Below are positions 34,874 to 43,289 of a stretch of 64,000 bases of DNA, piece by piece. The notes below the pieces were generated by a model. That model worked only from the letters and a program-made list of their open reading frames with translations. It ran no database searches and was not told the DNA's origin. How positions within the stretch are numbered: the stretch's first letter is position 1; the number at the start of each line of letters is the position of its first letter. The stretch comes from Clostridium folliculivorans (GTDB lineage Bacteria; Bacillota; Clostridia; Clostridiales; Clostridiaceae): NCBI RefSeq assembly GCF_024341905.1, contig NZ_BQXY01000012.1, positions 62,001-126,000 on the forward strand. The letters run 5' to 3'. A program made the position numbers and the translations under genes.

Positions 34874-35551
34874 ATGAAATTTGACTTAATATCAATCGAT
34901 ATGTTTCAAACATTGGTGAACATACAAGCACGAAAGTTTTTTATTTGGAGAAGAATCTTAAAAGAACAGTTCAATGAAGAATTGGCACTTGAATGTGCAA
35001 AATCAGTGAGTAAAAATGTCATTACTGGATTTCATAAAAGTGCATCAATTAATGGTGAGTTTGTAAATTTAAAAAATATGTTTAAGCCCTTCTTTAGATC
35101 TGTATTTGAAGAAATGAACATTTGCTTTGATGAAGAAGAGGCAGTGAAAATATTTATGGATGAGCATACCAATTCTGAACCTTATGATGATGTTGAAAGG
35201 TTTTTTTCCTTAATAGCAGATTCTATACCTATATGTTTAGTTACAGATGCAGATTATGAGATGGTAATGCCTATATTAGAAAAATATAAGTTTGATGAAG
35301 TATTCATATCTGAAAAAGTAATGTCCTATAAAAATGAACCCAATAGTAAAATTTTTAAAGAAGTACTTAAACATTACTCAGTTGACCCAAGTAGAGTTCT
35401 TCATATAGGGGACTCGTCCTCAGACATTATTGGGGCAAATAGAGTAGGTATTAAAAGCTGCTGGATTAATAGAGATGATTTAAAATGGGACTACAGCATA
35501 CAGCCTGACTATATTATAAAATCATTAAATGAAGTTATTGATATCTTATAA
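34874..35551 (+). CDS. HAD-superfamily hydrolase
   Basis: The 225-residue protein begins MKFDLISIDMFQTLVNI; the nucleophile Asp is in motif I DMFQTL. Motif II Ser/Thr is CLVTDADYE, motif III Lys is MSYKNEPNSKIFKEVL and motif IV is HIGDSSSDIIGANRVGIKSCWI. A helical cap of about 80 residues lies between motifs I and II, as in subfamily I haloacid dehalogenase-like phosphatases. No ribosome binding site precedes the ATG and an in-frame stop lies just before it, so translation may be weak. Substrate is unknown. Confidence 0.85.
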   Translation: MKFDLISIDMFQTLVNIQARKFFIWRRILKEQFNEELALECAKSVSKNVITGFHKSASINGEFVNLKNMFKPFFRSVFEEMNICFDEEEAVKIFMDEHTNSEPYDDVERFFSLIADSIPICLVTDADYEMVMPILEKYKFDEVFISEKVMSYKNEPNSKIFKEVLKHYSVDPSRVLHIGDSSSDIIGANRVGIKSCWINRDDLKWDYSIQPDYIIKSLNEVIDIL

Positions 35552-35568
35552 AATTTATGATAAGTATG

Positions 35569-35661
35569 GATGATTACTTAAATTAGATAATTTATATTTT
35601 CAAATCTGACGCTCAGAAGCCAGTGGCATTTTGAAGATAGCTTTGAATTAAGATGATACAT
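35569..35661 (-). repeat. Palindromic dispersed repeat, degenerate copy
   Basis: The stretch aligns with copy 2 in the same orientation, sharing TTATATTTTCAAA, AGAAGCC and TTTTGAAGATAG with substitutions and ending GATACAT. The terminal inverted repeat has decayed. It lies just before the acetyltransferase start. Confidence 0.5.
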
Positions 35662-35671
35662 GGAGGATAAA

Positions 35672-36118
35672 ATGATATATCGTAGAGCAAATATCAGTGA
35701 AATAAAGCAACTAAGTGAGTTGAGAAAGAAGCAATTAGTGGACGAAGGAATAGAACCTACTATAGATATTGATGAAGAATTAAGCATTTTTTTCCATAAT
35801 AAATTTAATGATGGTTCTTTAATTCAATGGGTAGTGGAAGATAATAATGAAATCATTGCTACTGCGGCAGTAGTATTTTATGATTTTCCACCTACATATA
35901 CAAACAAGAGCGGTAAAAAAGGCTATGTTACAAATGTATATACTAAAGATAATTATCGAGGAGGAGGAATCGCAACTACTTTACTAAATAAATTAGTAGA
36001 AGAGGCTAAAATGGCTGGAGTGGCGAAATTGTGGTTAGGTGCTTCAAAGTTAGGTAGACCAGTGTACAAAAGATTTGGCTTTAAGGAAAATGATTCGTGG
36101 TTAGAATTAAACTTATAG
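35672..36118 (+). CDS. GNAT-family acetyltransferase
   Basis: The 148-residue protein is a compact GNAT enzyme: MIYRRANISEIKQLSELRKKQL, then NEIIATAAVVFYDFPP, YVTNVYTKDNYRGGGIATTLLNKLVEEA (acetyl-CoA motif A) and KLWLGASKLGRPVYKRFGFKENDSWLEL (motif B). GGAGG at 35662 is correctly placed for the ATG at 35672, and the ATG at 35660 would overlap that site. It is monocistronic, just after the degenerate repeat. Substrate unknown. Confidence 0.85.
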   Translation: MIYRRANISEIKQLSELRKKQLVDEGIEPTIDIDEELSIFFHNKFNDGSLIQWVVEDNNEIIATAAVVFYDFPPTYTNKSGKKGYVTNVYTKDNYRGGGIATTLLNKLVEEAKMAGVAKLWLGASKLGRPVYKRFGFKENDSWLELNL

Positions 36119-36246
36119 TACTTAAGTTTCTTTAAAATATCATAATTAATTATGAATTTTTAGATTTATTTATAGATATACCAGTTCCAAATGAAATGTA
36201 TTTATCAAGTAAAATACCATTAATAGTTAAATAGCTTATTAATATG

Positions 36247-36268
36247 TTTTATTACGAAGTGGTACATC
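36247..36268 (+). repeat. Half copy of the palindromic repeat
   Basis: TTTTATTACGAAGTGGTACATC matches only the right end of copies 1 and 3. It is not followed by the left half, so it is a fragment. Confidence 0.6.
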
Positions 36269-36290
36269 CATATGGATAGAAAATAATGAA

Positions 36291-36318
36291 GCAGGTAGTT
36301 CAAAATTGAGCTACCTGC
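36291..36318. terminator. Hairpin between convergent genes
   Basis: GCAGGTAG (36291-36298) and CTACCTGC (36311-36318) form a perfect 8-bp stem. On the minus strand TTCATTATTTTC follows, so it probably ends the Nudix gene. Confidence 0.6.
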
Positions 36319-36357
36319 TTATTAAATACCATTTTGTAATTGAATTTGTAGATGTTA

Positions 36358-36837
36358 TTAACCATGATTATATTGTATACGTTCTGCACCTAAAAACAGA
36401 GGTGTTTCATTTTTAATCATTATATCAATATTATTATTCAATACAGTAGGTAACAGACGAATTTTACATAAATGGTCTATTTCAATCCATTCACTGCATA
36501 TCTGCATATCATCGACTTCTGTTGGAGTTTTTACAATATCATTAGCTAATTCACATAGAAAGATGTGATACATCTTATGAATATATTCTGGATATAATTC
36601 TCTTGTTAAAGGATTCTCACAGATCTCTTCACATAATGCTGTAAATCTTTTTGGGATAACAGAATAGCCAGTCTCCTCAAGACATTCTCTTATTACTGCT
36701 TCATGTAGTGTCTCATAAGTATGTTGCCCACCACCAGGTAAGGAGTAATATTCACCATTATACTCATCAAAACATTTGTTCAATAACACTTTGTCTTTAT
36801 TAACAATGATTGCTTTAGCAGTACTTCTAATACTCAT
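36358..36837 (-). CDS. Nudix hydrolase
   Basis: The 159-residue protein (start MSIRSTAKAIIV) has the Nudix box: GGGQHTYETLHEAVIRECLEETGYSV, with the R-E-x-x-E-E core and metal-binding Glu residues. Lid and recognition segments are AIIVNKDKVLLNKC and WIEIDHLCKI. It should hydrolyse a nucleoside diphosphate linked to another moiety; the substrate is not predictable. ATG 36837 is chosen because GGAG lies 7 nt before it; longer starts run into the palindromic repeat at 36860. It is convergent with the acetyltransferase gene. Confidence 0.9.
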   Translation of the reverse strand: MSIRSTAKAIIVNKDKVLLNKCFDEYNGEYYSLPGGGQHTYETLHEAVIRECLEETGYSVIPKRFTALCEEICENPLTRELYPEYIHKMYHIFLCELANDIVKTPTEVDDMQICSEWIEIDHLCKIRLLPTVLNNNIDIMIKNETPLFLGAERIQYNHG

Positions 36838-36859
36838 CTTTAAACTCCTCTGCATTATA

Positions 36860-36955
36860 GATGTACCACTTTGAACCAAAATCTATTTTTAAAACTCTCA
36901 CGGTTTCTGGTGACAGAATTTAAAAATAATAAGCTTTATTACGAAGTGGTACATC
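36860..36955 (+). repeat. Palindromic dispersed repeat, copy 3
   Basis: The 96-bp element starts GATGTACCACTTTG and ends CGAAGTGGTACATC. It matches copy 1 over nearly its whole length, with the same CTATTTTTAAAACTCTCACGG block. It lies 22 bp before the Nudix start on the other strand, so it may add an RNA hairpin to that leader. Confidence 0.85.
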
Positions 36956-37372
36956 CATATCATAATAAAATACAATTTCTTAATTACATATTATACTATT
37001 ATTGTAGGTGTTTACAATGTTAATACCTTATAATCTGGCTATGTTTAAGAGCATTGTTGATATTAAGGATGGTTAATCACTTGATTTTAAAAAGGTGCTT
37101 TACCCGTGACTATAATTTATTATAAATTATTTGACTCTCCCCTTACTGGAAGGTTTATTATCTACTTATATTTATGACTAAAATACATGAGTTAAAAAAA
37201 TAATAAGTAGAGAATGTTCTACATTTCTAGGTTATGTTTATGAAAATATTAAAGTCTAGCCACAAATATTTCTAAAAAATCAAAAAGTCTTACTGGTAAT
37301 TAGAATGGCTGGTAATCATTATTTAAAACATATTACTTGAAAATGATAGTATTCCTAAAGTGAGGTTTGTAT
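36956..37372. other. AT-rich gap before a TIM-barrel gene
   Basis: No gene or RNA recognised in about 415 bases. GTGAGGTT near the end is the ribosome binding site of the next gene. Confidence 0.5.
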
Positions 37373-38461
37373 ATGAATAATACAGAAATTGAACAAGAAA
37401 AAAGCAACGAAATAATTTCTTCACATAAAAGTCTTAGGTATAAAGGAATTAATTATGATGTAGGTACTTTTACTAGGGGCAAGAGTGGTCCGTCATCTAG
37501 AGATATATTTAATCCGGCTCAGGTTAAGAAAGAAATGAGAATTATAAAGAATGATTTGCATTGTAATTCAATAAGAATTTCAGGGATGGATATTGAAAGA
37601 CTTACTTTAGCTTCAGAATATGCCTTAATGGAAGGTTTAGAAGTGTGGTTTTCTCCAGCTAATGTTGATGCAGATGAAAATGAGACTATTGACTATTTTA
37701 TTGAATGTGCTAAAGCAGCAGAAAAATTAAGGAATGAATATAATAATATAGTCTTTGTGACTGGTTGTGAGCTTACCTTCTTTATGAAGGGACTTGTTCT
37801 TGGAGAAACTGCGTTTGATCGCATAAACACTTTCATGAAGCCATGGACTTTACTAAAAAGTACAATATTAAAGGGTCCTTTCAATAAAAGATTGAACAAT
37901 TTTTTACATATAGCTGTAAAAACTATAAGAGATAATTTTCATGGAGAAATTACCTATGCTTCAGGACCTTGGGAAGATGTAAACTGGAGTATATTTGATA
38001 ATATAGGAATTGATTATTACAGGGATGCCATGAATAAGAACAGATACAGAGAAAATTTGAAAAAGTACTTTAAGCACAATAAGCCTGTTATAATAACTGA
38101 ATTTGGTTGCTGTACATATAGAGGAGCAGAAGATAAAGGAAGTTATGGTTGGGCAATTGTAGATACTACAAAAACACCAAAACAGTTAAAAGGTGAATTT
38201 ATTAGAGATGAAAATGTTCAAGTAAGGTATATTACTGAGTCTCTAGATATATTTACTGATGAGAAAATAGATGGAGCTTTTGTATTTACTTTTATTAACC
38301 AGAGCTATCCTTATAATGAAAATCCATTGTATGATTTAGATATGGCTGCTTATGGAATCGTTAAAAGTTATATTGATCAAATGGAAAAGTTCTACGAAGG
38401 CATGCCATGGGAGCCTAAAGCGTCTTTCAAAGCTTTAGCTGAGTATTATAAAACCATTTAA
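37373..38461 (+). CDS. TIM-barrel glycosidase-like protein (annotated elsewhere as abortive infection type)
   Basis: The 362-residue protein has the clan GH-A TIM-barrel pattern: KGINYDVGTFTRG, a strand with LHCNSIRISG, then an acid-base Glu candidate in FVTGCELTFFMKGL (about residue 140) and a nucleophile candidate in PVIITEFGCCTYRG (about residue 245). The strand GAFVFTFINQSYPYNE follows. Relatives in clostridia and bacilli are often labelled abortive phage infection proteins without evidence, and a glycoside hydrolase is more likely. No signal peptide is seen. It lies before a MerR-type regulator but is not clearly linked to it. Confidence 0.7.
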   Translation: MNNTEIEQEKSNEIISSHKSLRYKGINYDVGTFTRGKSGPSSRDIFNPAQVKKEMRIIKNDLHCNSIRISGMDIERLTLASEYALMEGLEVWFSPANVDADENETIDYFIECAKAAEKLRNEYNNIVFVTGCELTFFMKGLVLGETAFDRINTFMKPWTLLKSTILKGPFNKRLNNFLHIAVKTIRDNFHGEITYASGPWEDVNWSIFDNIGIDYYRDAMNKNRYRENLKKYFKHNKPVIITEFGCCTYRGAEDKGSYGWAIVDTTKTPKQLKGEFIRDENVQVRYITESLDIFTDEKIDGAFVFTFINQSYPYNENPLYDLDMAAYGIVKSYIDQMEKFYEGMPWEPKASFKALAEYYKTI

Positions 38462-38595
38462 AGTATGGAATATACTTTAAATAGTTAATTTAGAACTAGT
38501 CTGATTTTTGTTTATTTAATTGTAAGAATATATAGATTAAATTTGTATAGAAAATACAATAACAAAACTATATATGTGAAAGGATTGTTGAAGAA

Positions 38596-39405
38596 ATGTT
38601 GACAATAGGAGAGTTTTCTAAACTATGCAAGGTTTCTCCAAAAGCTCTTAGATATTATGATAGCATTGATTTGCTTAAACCTGCATTTTTAAATAAAGAT
38701 AATGATTATAGGTACTATACTATAGAACAATTGGACCAAGTATTACTAATAAACAAGCTTAAGGAATATCAATTTCCTTTGGTTGAAATTTTAAATATTC
38801 TTAAAAAGAATAATGATGAATATCTGATGGAATGTATAAGTCAAAAACAAAAAGAGATTGAGTTTCAGATAGAACGGCAAAAGTGTTTATTGAAGCAAAT
38901 GAACAATGATATTGAAGTAATTAGAAATGGAGGAAAACTTATTTCGATAAACGAAGACATTGACATAAAGTTAGTTGATACAGAGTCAATGAGGATTGTG
39001 AGTGTAAGAAGAGCCATAAAGGAATCTGAAACAGGACAATTATTTAATGATTTAATTCCAATTATAGACCAATTCAAACTTAAGGTTTATGGAAGTCCAA
39101 TAACTATATATCATGATAAAGAGTATGATGAAAGCCGAGTAGTAGATATGGAAATTGGAGTGCCAGTATGGAATGGAGATAACAAATATACTAGAATATT
39201 GGAAGGAAGTCTATGTATTTACACAAGATATGTAGGCAACTATAAGGAGTTAGTCAATGCTATTAAGGCTCTATATGTATGGAAAGAGAATAAAGGGTAC
39301 GAAATCATAATGCAACCATATCAAAAATATATAAAAGGAATTGGGGATACAGATAACCCTGACGAGTATATAACTGAAATATATATCCCAGTTGTGAAGA
39401 GATAG
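38596..39405 (+). CDS. MerR-family regulator with GyrI-like ligand domain
   Basis: The 269-residue protein has the MerR winged helix (TIGEFSKLCKVSPKALRYYDSIDLLKPAFLNKDNDYRYYTIEQLDQ, residues 3-50), a coiled-coil dimerisation helix (QKQKEIEFQIERQKCLLKQMNNDIE, about 83-108), and a GyrI-like effector domain (about 120-269) with the late YQKYIKGIGDTDNPDEYITEIYIPV, as in BmrR-like multidrug sensors. The ligand domain suggests response to cationic or aromatic drugs. Its target is not evident; the TIM-barrel gene upstream is a candidate. Start ATG has AAAGGATTG upstream. Confidence 0.9.
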   Translation: MLTIGEFSKLCKVSPKALRYYDSIDLLKPAFLNKDNDYRYYTIEQLDQVLLINKLKEYQFPLVEILNILKKNNDEYLMECISQKQKEIEFQIERQKCLLKQMNNDIEVIRNGGKLISINEDIDIKLVDTESMRIVSVRRAIKESETGQLFNDLIPIIDQFKLKVYGSPITIYHDKEYDESRVVDMEIGVPVWNGDNKYTRILEGSLCIYTRYVGNYKELVNAIKALYVWKENKGYEIIMQPYQKYIKGIGDTDNPDEYITEIYIPVVKR

Positions 39406-39587
39406 CATTTGGATAAGTGATACATCTTATTAGAATTCAAATAAAAAGATAACTTAAGAAATCAAAGAAACTAGAATATATTTGAATAAATATGTTATAA
39501 TTGTAAATATTAAGACGCTTATTTGATGAAGTAAATGATCTGTTACTTATTCAATAAAGCAAATTAATTTTAATGTGAGGTGTTATC

Positions 39588-39698
39588 ATGAATTATAATA
39601 TAATGAACAAAGAATTACTCAAAATTCTCTGTGCAAAGTCTGTTAGTATGACTTTTAGCGACATTTTGCACAGAGATAAATTGAAGTCGCTTTTATAA
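39588..39698 (+). CDS. Small ORF with embedded 12-bp inverted repeat
   Basis: A 36-codon frame MNYNIMNKELLKILCAKSVSMTFSDILHRDKLKSLL starts at ATG 39588 behind GTGAGGTG. TCTCTGTGCAAA (39626-39637) and TTTGCACAGAGA (39665-39676) form a perfect inverted repeat within it. It ends 66 bp before the CD3324-like HTH gene. It could be a small protein, a leader peptide or only a structured RNA leader. No family recognised. Confidence 0.4.
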   Translation: MNYNIMNKELLKILCAKSVSMTFSDILHRDKLKSLL

Positions 39699-39764
39699 AA
39701 TAAAATCATGCATATACAGGCTTTGTTTCCTTAATTTAAAACTAAATTTAAGGAGCTGAGCGAT

Positions 39765-40034
39765 ATGAAATATGTAAGAGTTGATAGTGTTTTGCCAGAG
39801 GATTTAATTAAGGAGATTCAAAAATATATCCAAGGTGAATATATATACATCCCATCCTGCCCTGAAAGCAGAAAAAAGTGGGGGGAGAAATCTAATAATA
39901 GAAATTATTTAAAAAACAGAAATGCTGACATATGCAGAAGGTATATGGCTGGTCAGACTATAAGTAGTTTGGCGGAAGAGTTTTATCTTTCTGATAGCAG
40001 TATTAAAAAAATTATATATAAAAAAGAACGATAG
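39765..40034 (+). CDS. CD3324-like small DNA-binding protein
   Basis: The 89-residue protein (MKYVRVDSVLPEDLIKEIQKYIQGEYIYIP...) has a C-terminal helix-turn-helix: ADICRRYMAGQTISSLAEEFYLSDSSIKKIIYKK. It matches the CD3324 family of small clostridial HTH proteins. AGGAGCTGAG precedes the ATG. It sits behind the small ORF and ends in a terminator. Target unknown. Confidence 0.75.
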   Translation: MKYVRVDSVLPEDLIKEIQKYIQGEYIYIPSCPESRKKWGEKSNNRNYLKNRNADICRRYMAGQTISSLAEEFYLSDSSIKKIIYKKER

Positions 40035-40038
40035 TTTT

Positions 40039-40073
40039 AAGCTACTACTCACATAATGGGGAGTAGCTTTTTT
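40039..40073 (+). terminator. Terminator of the CD3324-like gene
   Basis: AAGCTACT (40039-40046) pairs with AGTAGCTT (40062-40069), followed by a T-run. Confidence 0.8.
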
Positions 40074-40268
40074 ACTGTATATTAAATAGAATGATCTAAA
40101 CATAGGGATCTCAAAGGTTTTGTAAGTTTTTTATAAAGAATGATATAGAAAAAACTATTCTCTTTTATTCTCATTGGAAGAAATATTAAAATTTATACAT
40201 AGTTATAAGTATTTGGAGGTTAGAATTTAAAGTTGAAATATTAAATGAAGCTGATGAGAGGTGTAAGA

Positions 40269-41357
40269 ATGAATGAAGTAACAATTAATAAACTAAAACA
40301 GAAGAATAAAGAGTTGATAGATATAGTAATACAAAAGGTTCGCAATGAATATGAAAATGATATTGATTTGATTGGTATCTGTGGATCCTTTTTTACTGGT
40401 GATTTTCATGAAAAATCAGATTTGGATCTTTTAGTGGTTCTAAATAATGATAGGGGCTGGGGATTTTCGAAGTGTTTCATATTAGATGATATAGGATATG
40501 ATTTCTATGGATCCACATGGGCAAAACTCGAGGATATGGCAAAGTTTGATAATACCTTTGTATCTCACGCTATAGATGTTGATATAGTTTATTCGAGGAA
40601 TAATGAATGTGTAGAAAGATTTATGAGATTAAGGGAAAAGGCATTAAATATTATAAACGGTCCAATGAATTCAGATTTGCTAAAAAAAACAAAGAAACAT
40701 CTAGATAACGCAATACTTTCATATGGGCAAATGATGCTAGAAGATGAAATTGGCATTGTGAGAAAGTTATCTGGAGATGTAATAAATAATTTGACTAATA
40801 CTGTGTGCTATCTCAATCATAATTATTTTAAACTTGGTGTTAAGCATCAGCTAGAAGAGCTAATAGCAATGGAAAGGGTACCTAGGGATTTTGAAAAATA
40901 TTTCAATAATGTAATATTTGCAAAATCAGTAGAAGAAATTAAACAAGCTACAGAAATACTTATTAAGGCAGTTAGGGAGTTATATGATGACATAGAAGCA
41001 GAAACCATTGATATGACAGTGCCTACAAAAGATAGTCTTAAAGGAACATATGAAGAGATTTGGTCAAACTGGAGGAACAAAATACAATATGCATTAAAGC
41101 ATAATGATATATTTTTGGCATTCTCCTCTGGTGTTAGCTGTCATAATTTTTATAATGAAATGCATATTAGTAGAGGAACAGCCTTAATTAATCTGATGAA
41201 AGATTTTCAGGCTGAAAATTTAGAGGAATTCTCAAATACATTCTCTGAAGCTATGGAAATTTATAGACATGAGTATGACAAATTAGGCATGCAGGTGGTT
41301 ATATATGATTCAATTGATGAATTCAAAGTAGATTATCTTGGAGATTACAATCTTTAG
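40269..41357 (+). CDS. Nucleotidyltransferase-domain protein with helical C-terminus
   Basis: The 362-residue protein has an N-terminal polymerase-beta-type nucleotidyltransferase domain: the signature GICGSFFTGDFHEKSDLDLLVVL (GS...DxD, near residues 35-58). The remaining 250 residues are helical, with NAILSYGQMMLEDEIGIVRKLSGDVINNLTNTVCYLN and QYALKHNDIFLAFSSGVSCHNFYNEM. The layout fits aminoglycoside-type or streptomycin-type nucleotidyltransferases, but the substrate is not readable. GAGAGGTG precedes the ATG at 40269. It is not part of a toxin-antitoxin pair here. Confidence 0.7.
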   Translation: MNEVTINKLKQKNKELIDIVIQKVRNEYENDIDLIGICGSFFTGDFHEKSDLDLLVVLNNDRGWGFSKCFILDDIGYDFYGSTWAKLEDMAKFDNTFVSHAIDVDIVYSRNNECVERFMRLREKALNIINGPMNSDLLKKTKKHLDNAILSYGQMMLEDEIGIVRKLSGDVINNLTNTVCYLNHNYFKLGVKHQLEELIAMERVPRDFEKYFNNVIFAKSVEEIKQATEILIKAVRELYDDIEAETIDMTVPTKDSLKGTYEEIWSNWRNKIQYALKHNDIFLAFSSGVSCHNFYNEMHISRGTALINLMKDFQAENLEEFSNTFSEAMEIYRHEYDKLGMQVVIYDSIDEFKVDYLGDYNL

Positions 41358-41519
41358 CTATATTAGTGAAAGTATAGTATACTGTAAAAGGTGGACTAAA
41401 AGGGTGGAACTTTAGGTAAGTAACAACCAGATATTGTTTCATATAAACTACTTCAATATATATGAGATTTTGTTATCACATGATAGAGAAATAGTGGGAA
41501 TTAAAATGGAGGAGTAATA

Positions 41520-41978
41520 TTGAACAATGCAAATATTGAGATAATAGAATACAGCGAAATATACGCAGAAGACACAGTTAACATATGGAGGAAGAGTAAA
41601 GAAAGAGCAATAGGTCAAAAAGAAATACATTCATTCGAAAATCATTTGAATTTCTTAAACAATATATTGAATATAGATAATGATGTATATATAGCAATTG
41701 ATATTAATACAAACAGAGTGATAGGCATATTAGCCTTTAACGAAAATGAAATAAATCAATTATATATCCATATTGGTTATCAAGGAAAAGGACTAGGTAA
41801 AAAGTTTGTTGATATTGCGAAAAACAAATCCAAAGGCAGATTAACTTTGTTCACCTTTGAAGTCAATAAGAAAGCACAAAAGTTCTATGAAAATAATGGA
41901 TTCAAAATAATAGAAAAAGGAAATGACAATGAAGAAAATCTAAATGACATAAAATATGAGTGGATTCGTAGTACTTAA
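41520..41978 (+). CDS. GNAT-family acetyltransferase
   Basis: The 152-residue protein has a short GNAT fold: INQLYIHIGYQGKGLGKKFVDIAKNKSKGRLTLFTFEVNKKAQKFYENNGFKII, with Q/GxGxG acetyl-CoA loop GYQGKGLGKK and the motif B ending NNGF. The N-terminus (NANIEIIEYSEIYAEDTVNIWRKS) is family-typical. Start TTG at 41520 has a good GGAGGAG. Substrate unknown; a terminator follows. Confidence 0.85.
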   Translation: MNNANIEIIEYSEIYAEDTVNIWRKSKERAIGQKEIHSFENHLNFLNNILNIDNDVYIAIDINTNRVIGILAFNENEINQLYIHIGYQGKGLGKKFVDIAKNKSKGRLTLFTFEVNKKAQKFYENNGFKIIEKGNDNEENLNDIKYEWIRST

Positions 41979-41999
41979 ATTAATATATAGATTTTTATA

Positions 42000-42034
42000 T
42001 TCTCTCGGTTATTTAGCTGAGAGAAATTTTTTTG
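42000..42034 (+). terminator. Terminator of the acetyltransferase gene
   Basis: TTCTCTC (42000-42006) pairs with GAGAGAA (42019-42025), followed by a T-run. Confidence 0.8.
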
Positions 42035-42044
42035 CAAAAAAATC

Positions 42045-42109
42045 TTGCACCTCACCCTACGTTAGGTTGTATAGTTTGTTTAACAGCTATTATAACCTTA
42101 CGTAAGGGT
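42045..42109 (+). promoter_or_regulatory. MerR-type promoter with 19-bp spacer and second palindrome
   Basis: TTGCAC (42045-42050) and TATAGT (42070-42075) are spaced by 19 bp, the long spacing typical of MerR-activated promoters. The spacer contains the dyad CCTACGTTAGG (42056-42066). A second, perfect 12-bp palindrome CCTTACGTAAGG lies downstream at 42096-42107. It is in the leader of hslO. The TipA-like gene at 43290 is a candidate regulator. Confidence 0.65.
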
Positions 42110-42175
42110 AAAAAATAGTGAGAGTTTTAAAACTATTGAAATGGCTGAATAAGTTGAGAAAGGATTTATTTAGAG

Positions 42176-43030
42176 ATGACAGAACATATCGTAAAGACAT
42201 TAGCATATAACAAACAGGTTAGAATTTTATTTATGGACAATACTAATATGATAAAAGAAGTCTGTAACGATAGAATTACTAGTAAGCTGTTAAAAACTGT
42301 ACTTGGAAAGACTTTGACAATTACAGCTTTAATATCAGGAATTTTAAAAGGCAATCAGAGAATAAGTATAAAAGTTAATGCAAGTAATAGAAACTATAAA
42401 ATTTTTGCTGATTGTGATTCTTTTGGAAATGTTCGTGGCTTTATTAATGATCAATTATTAAACGCAAATTTACATAATATTGAAGACATGCCTATTGAAG
42501 AATTGATAGGAGATAAAGGATGTATTCAAGTACTTAAGGATTTAGGAATGAATAGCATATTTACTGGTATAACTGATATGCCTTATGGAAATATTGTTGA
42601 TGATTTTTCCTACTATTTTAATCAAAGTGAGCAAACTGATACATTTTTCTCAGTAAATTTATTATATAATGAAAATGACGAAATTATTTTATCTAGAGGC
42701 ATAATGGTACAGCTTCTTCCTGGGGCTTCAGAAGGAATTATTGATGACATAAAAGAAATTATAAAGAAAAATCAATCTATTATATTAGAGAAAAATGAGA
42801 ACTTTAATAAAATTCCTTCTTTGATATTTGATGATGTTGAAGTTATGGAAACTAACGAAGTTAAGTTCTTTTGTGGATGCTGTAAGGAAATGTTTTATCC
42901 AATGCTACATTCGTTAGATAAAAAAGAAATTATAGATGCAGTTAACCAAAATAAGTGTATGGAGATAGTATGCAATGTTTGTGGGAAGAAACATAGTTTT
43001 AACTCTGATGAGTTAAAGACTCTGATTTAA
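42176..43030 (+). CDS. hslO: Hsp33 redox-regulated chaperonin
   Basis: The 284-residue protein is Hsp33, an ATP-independent holdase that becomes active when its zinc cysteines are oxidised. The N-terminal domain (KTLAYNKQVRILFMDNTNMIKE) and the C-terminal zinc-binding cysteines are both present: CGCC at about 233-236 and CNVC at about 264-267, equivalent to the CxC...CxxC motif. Length is typical. RBS AAAGGATTT precedes the ATG. A MerR-type promoter lies upstream and a strong terminator downstream. Confidence 0.95.
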   Translation: MTEHIVKTLAYNKQVRILFMDNTNMIKEVCNDRITSKLLKTVLGKTLTITALISGILKGNQRISIKVNASNRNYKIFADCDSFGNVRGFINDQLLNANLHNIEDMPIEELIGDKGCIQVLKDLGMNSIFTGITDMPYGNIVDDFSYYFNQSEQTDTFFSVNLLYNENDEIILSRGIMVQLLPGASEGIIDDIKEIIKKNQSIILEKNENFNKIPSLIFDDVEVMETNEVKFFCGCCKEMFYPMLHSLDKKEIIDAVNQNKCMEIVCNVCGKKHSFNSDELKTLI

Positions 43031-43060
43031 TATAGATTAACTACTTCATATTTAAATCTA

Positions 43061-43101
43061 TCAAAATAAAGATTCGTAGATTCATCGAATCTTTATTTTG
43101 A
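43061..43101 (+). terminator. Terminator of hslO
   Basis: TCAAAATAAAGATTCG (43061-43076) and CGAATCTTTATTTTGA (43086-43101) form a perfect 16-bp stem. Confidence 0.85.
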
Positions 43102-43289
43102 GTGTAAGGATTGAAGTAGTTTATCTGATAAAGCGGAATAGATATTCCAGTTCTATTTTATAAAACTAGCTGATATTTCTGTTAATAATTGATGACAATT
43201 TAATTATAGATTTAGATTTTATATGGAACTGGTAAATCTATATTTTAAGGTTCACAATTTAAAGTGCAAAAGAAAGAGAAGTGATAACG

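Noticed and set aside
37373..38461. Phage abortive infection system
   Set aside because: The common label for this family has no support here; the barrel with two conserved Glu is better read as glycosidase-like.
40269..41978. Toxin-antitoxin pair of nucleotidyltransferase and GNAT proteins
   Set aside because: The genes are 160 bp apart, differ in size from MNT/HEPN or GNAT-RHH pairs and have no partner antitoxin.
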